In this document: piece by piece, positions 33,979 to 34,913 of the stretch
Position numbering within the stretch: the stretch's first letter is position 1
Layout: each line of letters starts with the position of its first letter
Origin: a virus
Length of the DNA: 34,913 nt
Strand: one strand, 5' to 3'
Virus record (IMG/VR): IMGVR_UViG_3300025927_000018
Coordinates: 1 to 34,913 of that record
The notes under the pieces: model-generated
What the model was told of the DNA's origin: nothing
What the model saw: only the letters and a program-made list of their open reading frames with translations
Databases searched by the model: none
Translations under genes and position numbers: made by a program

Positions 33979-34184
33979 TACAGTTCTCGCGATGCCGCCG
34001 CCTTCAGTCCATTCAGCGCTCCGATCGCATTCGGGAGAGCCGATCCGTGCAGAAAGATGCGTGCCTTATTGCGGTTAGCGATCTTTTCCTCACTGGGTTT
34101 TTCACCGAGATCTTCGTCTGCTGCAGCGCGAATGCGCGCGGCGAATGTCTCAATAAGTTTCACAGCATCGTCGATTTCTTTCAT
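33978..34184 (-). CDS. small helical protein
   Basis: A 68-residue acidic-to-neutral protein, mostly helical (EIDDAVKLIETFAARIRAAA, FLHGSALPNAIGALNGLK). ATG 34184 follows GGGAG at eight bases and overlaps the glycosyltransferase stop (ATGA). No family was recognised. Confidence 0.55.
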   Translation of the reverse strand: MKEIDDAVKLIETFAARIRAAADEDLGEKPSEEKIANRNKARIFLHGSALPNAIGALNGLKAAASREL

Positions 34185-34864
34185 CGTGTAATCTCCCGTA
34201 GGGCATGATTTGCGCCCGCGAAATTATTCGCACGTCTCCGTGCTAGGATGGCGGCACCGCGCTCGTAACGCTCTGGAGCGTTCTGGCGCTGATAGATACT
34301 GTCGAATGGCGCTGTGCCCCAAATGTAGTGCTTATGCTCGAATACCAGATGCCGCGCATCGATCACGACCCCATCCCTACGCGCCATTTCGGAAAAGTCA
34401 TCATCTGCCGCCATGCTCTCGTACTCGTGATAGAACAGATTGCCGATCCGCTCGTAGTATGGCCGCGTCAGAAAGCAGTTGATGAGCAAGCGCCGCTCAT
34501 CGCTGGGCGTGCCGGTCGAAACCTCGACCACGTATTCGCCGTCCAGATCGGTGACCACGTTCAGCAGTTCGGTGTCCCAGTGCGGAGGCGGAAAGAAATC
34601 GTCGGCCACTTGGATGATGAATTTCCCCGTTGAATGCGCGGCGGCGCAGTTCCAGGCCGAGGCAGCGTTATTTGGCCCGGTGTGTTCCACCACATGGAAC
34701 CATCCGTATTCCCGGGGAGCCAGCGCCCAATCAACAGTGTCCACAGCCAAGATGTACTCGATGTCCTGGGGATTATCCGCCTGCCCTAGCCATGCATCAT
34801 GGGCCGGCTTCCAGCGCTGATTCTTCAGGCGAGCTGTCGCGTGAACGAGCGAGAAGGTCTTCAT
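34181..34864 (-). CDS. GT-A fold glycosyltransferase-like protein
   Basis: A 227-residue protein. It opens with a GT2-like strand (MKTFSLVHATARLKNQRWKP). GPNNAASAWNCAAAHSTGKF then IIQVADDFFPPPHW at about residues 80-105 is the GT-A donor site with its 'ADD' acidic metal motif. A later AADDDFSEMARRDGVVIDAR may be the catalytic region. It would transfer a sugar; the acceptor is unknown. ATG 34864 is chosen because it overlaps the stop of the upstream gene by ATGA, as most genes here do. A GTG at 34882 is possible. Confidence 0.7.
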   Translation of the reverse strand: MKTFSLVHATARLKNQRWKPAHDAWLGQADNPQDIEYILAVDTVDWALAPREYGWFHVVEHTGPNNAASAWNCAAAHSTGKFIIQVADDFFPPPHWDTELLNVVTDLDGEYVVEVSTGTPSDERRLLINCFLTRPYYERIGNLFYHEYESMAADDDFSEMARRDGVVIDARHLVFEHKHYIWGTAPFDSIYQRQNAPERYERGAAILARRRANNFAGANHALREITR

Positions 34865-34913
34865 TGCTTCGGAAACGTCCACACGCGATTCTTCGGCGTC
34901 TTCGCTTTGTCAT
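34861..34913 (-). CDS. C-terminal end of an upstream phage gene (partial)
   Basis: Sixteen codons from the window edge (reading DKAKTPKNRVWTFPKQ) end in TGA overlapping the next ATG as ATGA. The tail alone does not identify the gene. The overlap pattern suggests it belongs to the same transcription unit. Confidence 0.45.
   Translation of the reverse strand, partial: DKAKTPKNRVWTFPKQ

Noticed and set aside
1-34913. CRISPR arrays, tRNA or rRNA genes, integrase, holin/endolysin, replication genes
   Set aside because: None were recognised on either strand; such genes may lie outside the window, so absence here says nothing on lifestyle.

Overview
The window looks like most of the late (packaging, capsid, tail) region of a short-tailed, podovirus-like double-stranded DNA phage or prophage. 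About 31.7 kb (roughly 34.9 kb down to 3.16 kb) is one minus-strand gene series. Most neighbouring genes touch by ATGA, GTGA or TAATG stop/start overlaps. The host is probably a Gram-negative bacterium that uses PEP-CTERM/exosortase sorting. The PEP-CTERM protein and the many signal peptides ending in 'A-Q' would fit a soil acidobacterium, but that is inference only.

Layout in transcription order, right to left. 34.9-33.0 kb: end of an unknown gene, a GT-A-type glycosyltransferase, and four small proteins, two of them Lys-rich and one Gly/Gln-rich. 33.0-30.9 kb: a terminase small subunit candidate, then a terminase large subunit split into an ATPase gene and a nuclease gene that overlap by ATGA. 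30.9-25.2 kb: a small beta-rich protein, portal, a small protein, scaffold-like protein, major capsid protein, and a small protein. 25.2-18.3 kb: a second glycosyltransferase-like gene, a head-tail adaptor, a tail nozzle-like protein, a fibronectin-like protein, and a pectate-lyase-fold tailspike. 18.3-12.9 kb: three cysteine-free proteins resembling DNA-ejection proteins, and a small protein. 12.9-3.2 kb: six proteins with N-terminal signal peptides and fibre, beta-helix, Kelch-like, Ig-like or beta-sandwich character.

The left end differs. At 1.59-3.14 kb a plus-strand two-gene cassette encodes a PEP-CTERM exported protein and a FkbM-type methyltransferase. To its left, on the minus strand, are an HNH-AP2 endonuclease and a small phage-like protein. 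The last ~290 bases read as the middle of a branched-chain amino-acid ABC transporter permease with a very G/C-rich third codon position, so the window crosses a junction to non-phage DNA, either an integration edge or an assembly chimera.

The most unusual signal is that seven proteins of the tail/fibre region, including the tailspike, carry Sec-type signal peptides. By my count each has an even number of cysteines after the signal, while the capsid and ejection proteins have none. This suggests a phage-encoded set of exported, disulfide-bonded fibre- or enzyme-like proteins. With the PEP-CTERM protein, the FkbM enzyme and two glycosyltransferases, much of this region appears aimed at the cell envelope. 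No lysis, replication, integrase, repressor, tRNA or CRISPR feature was seen.
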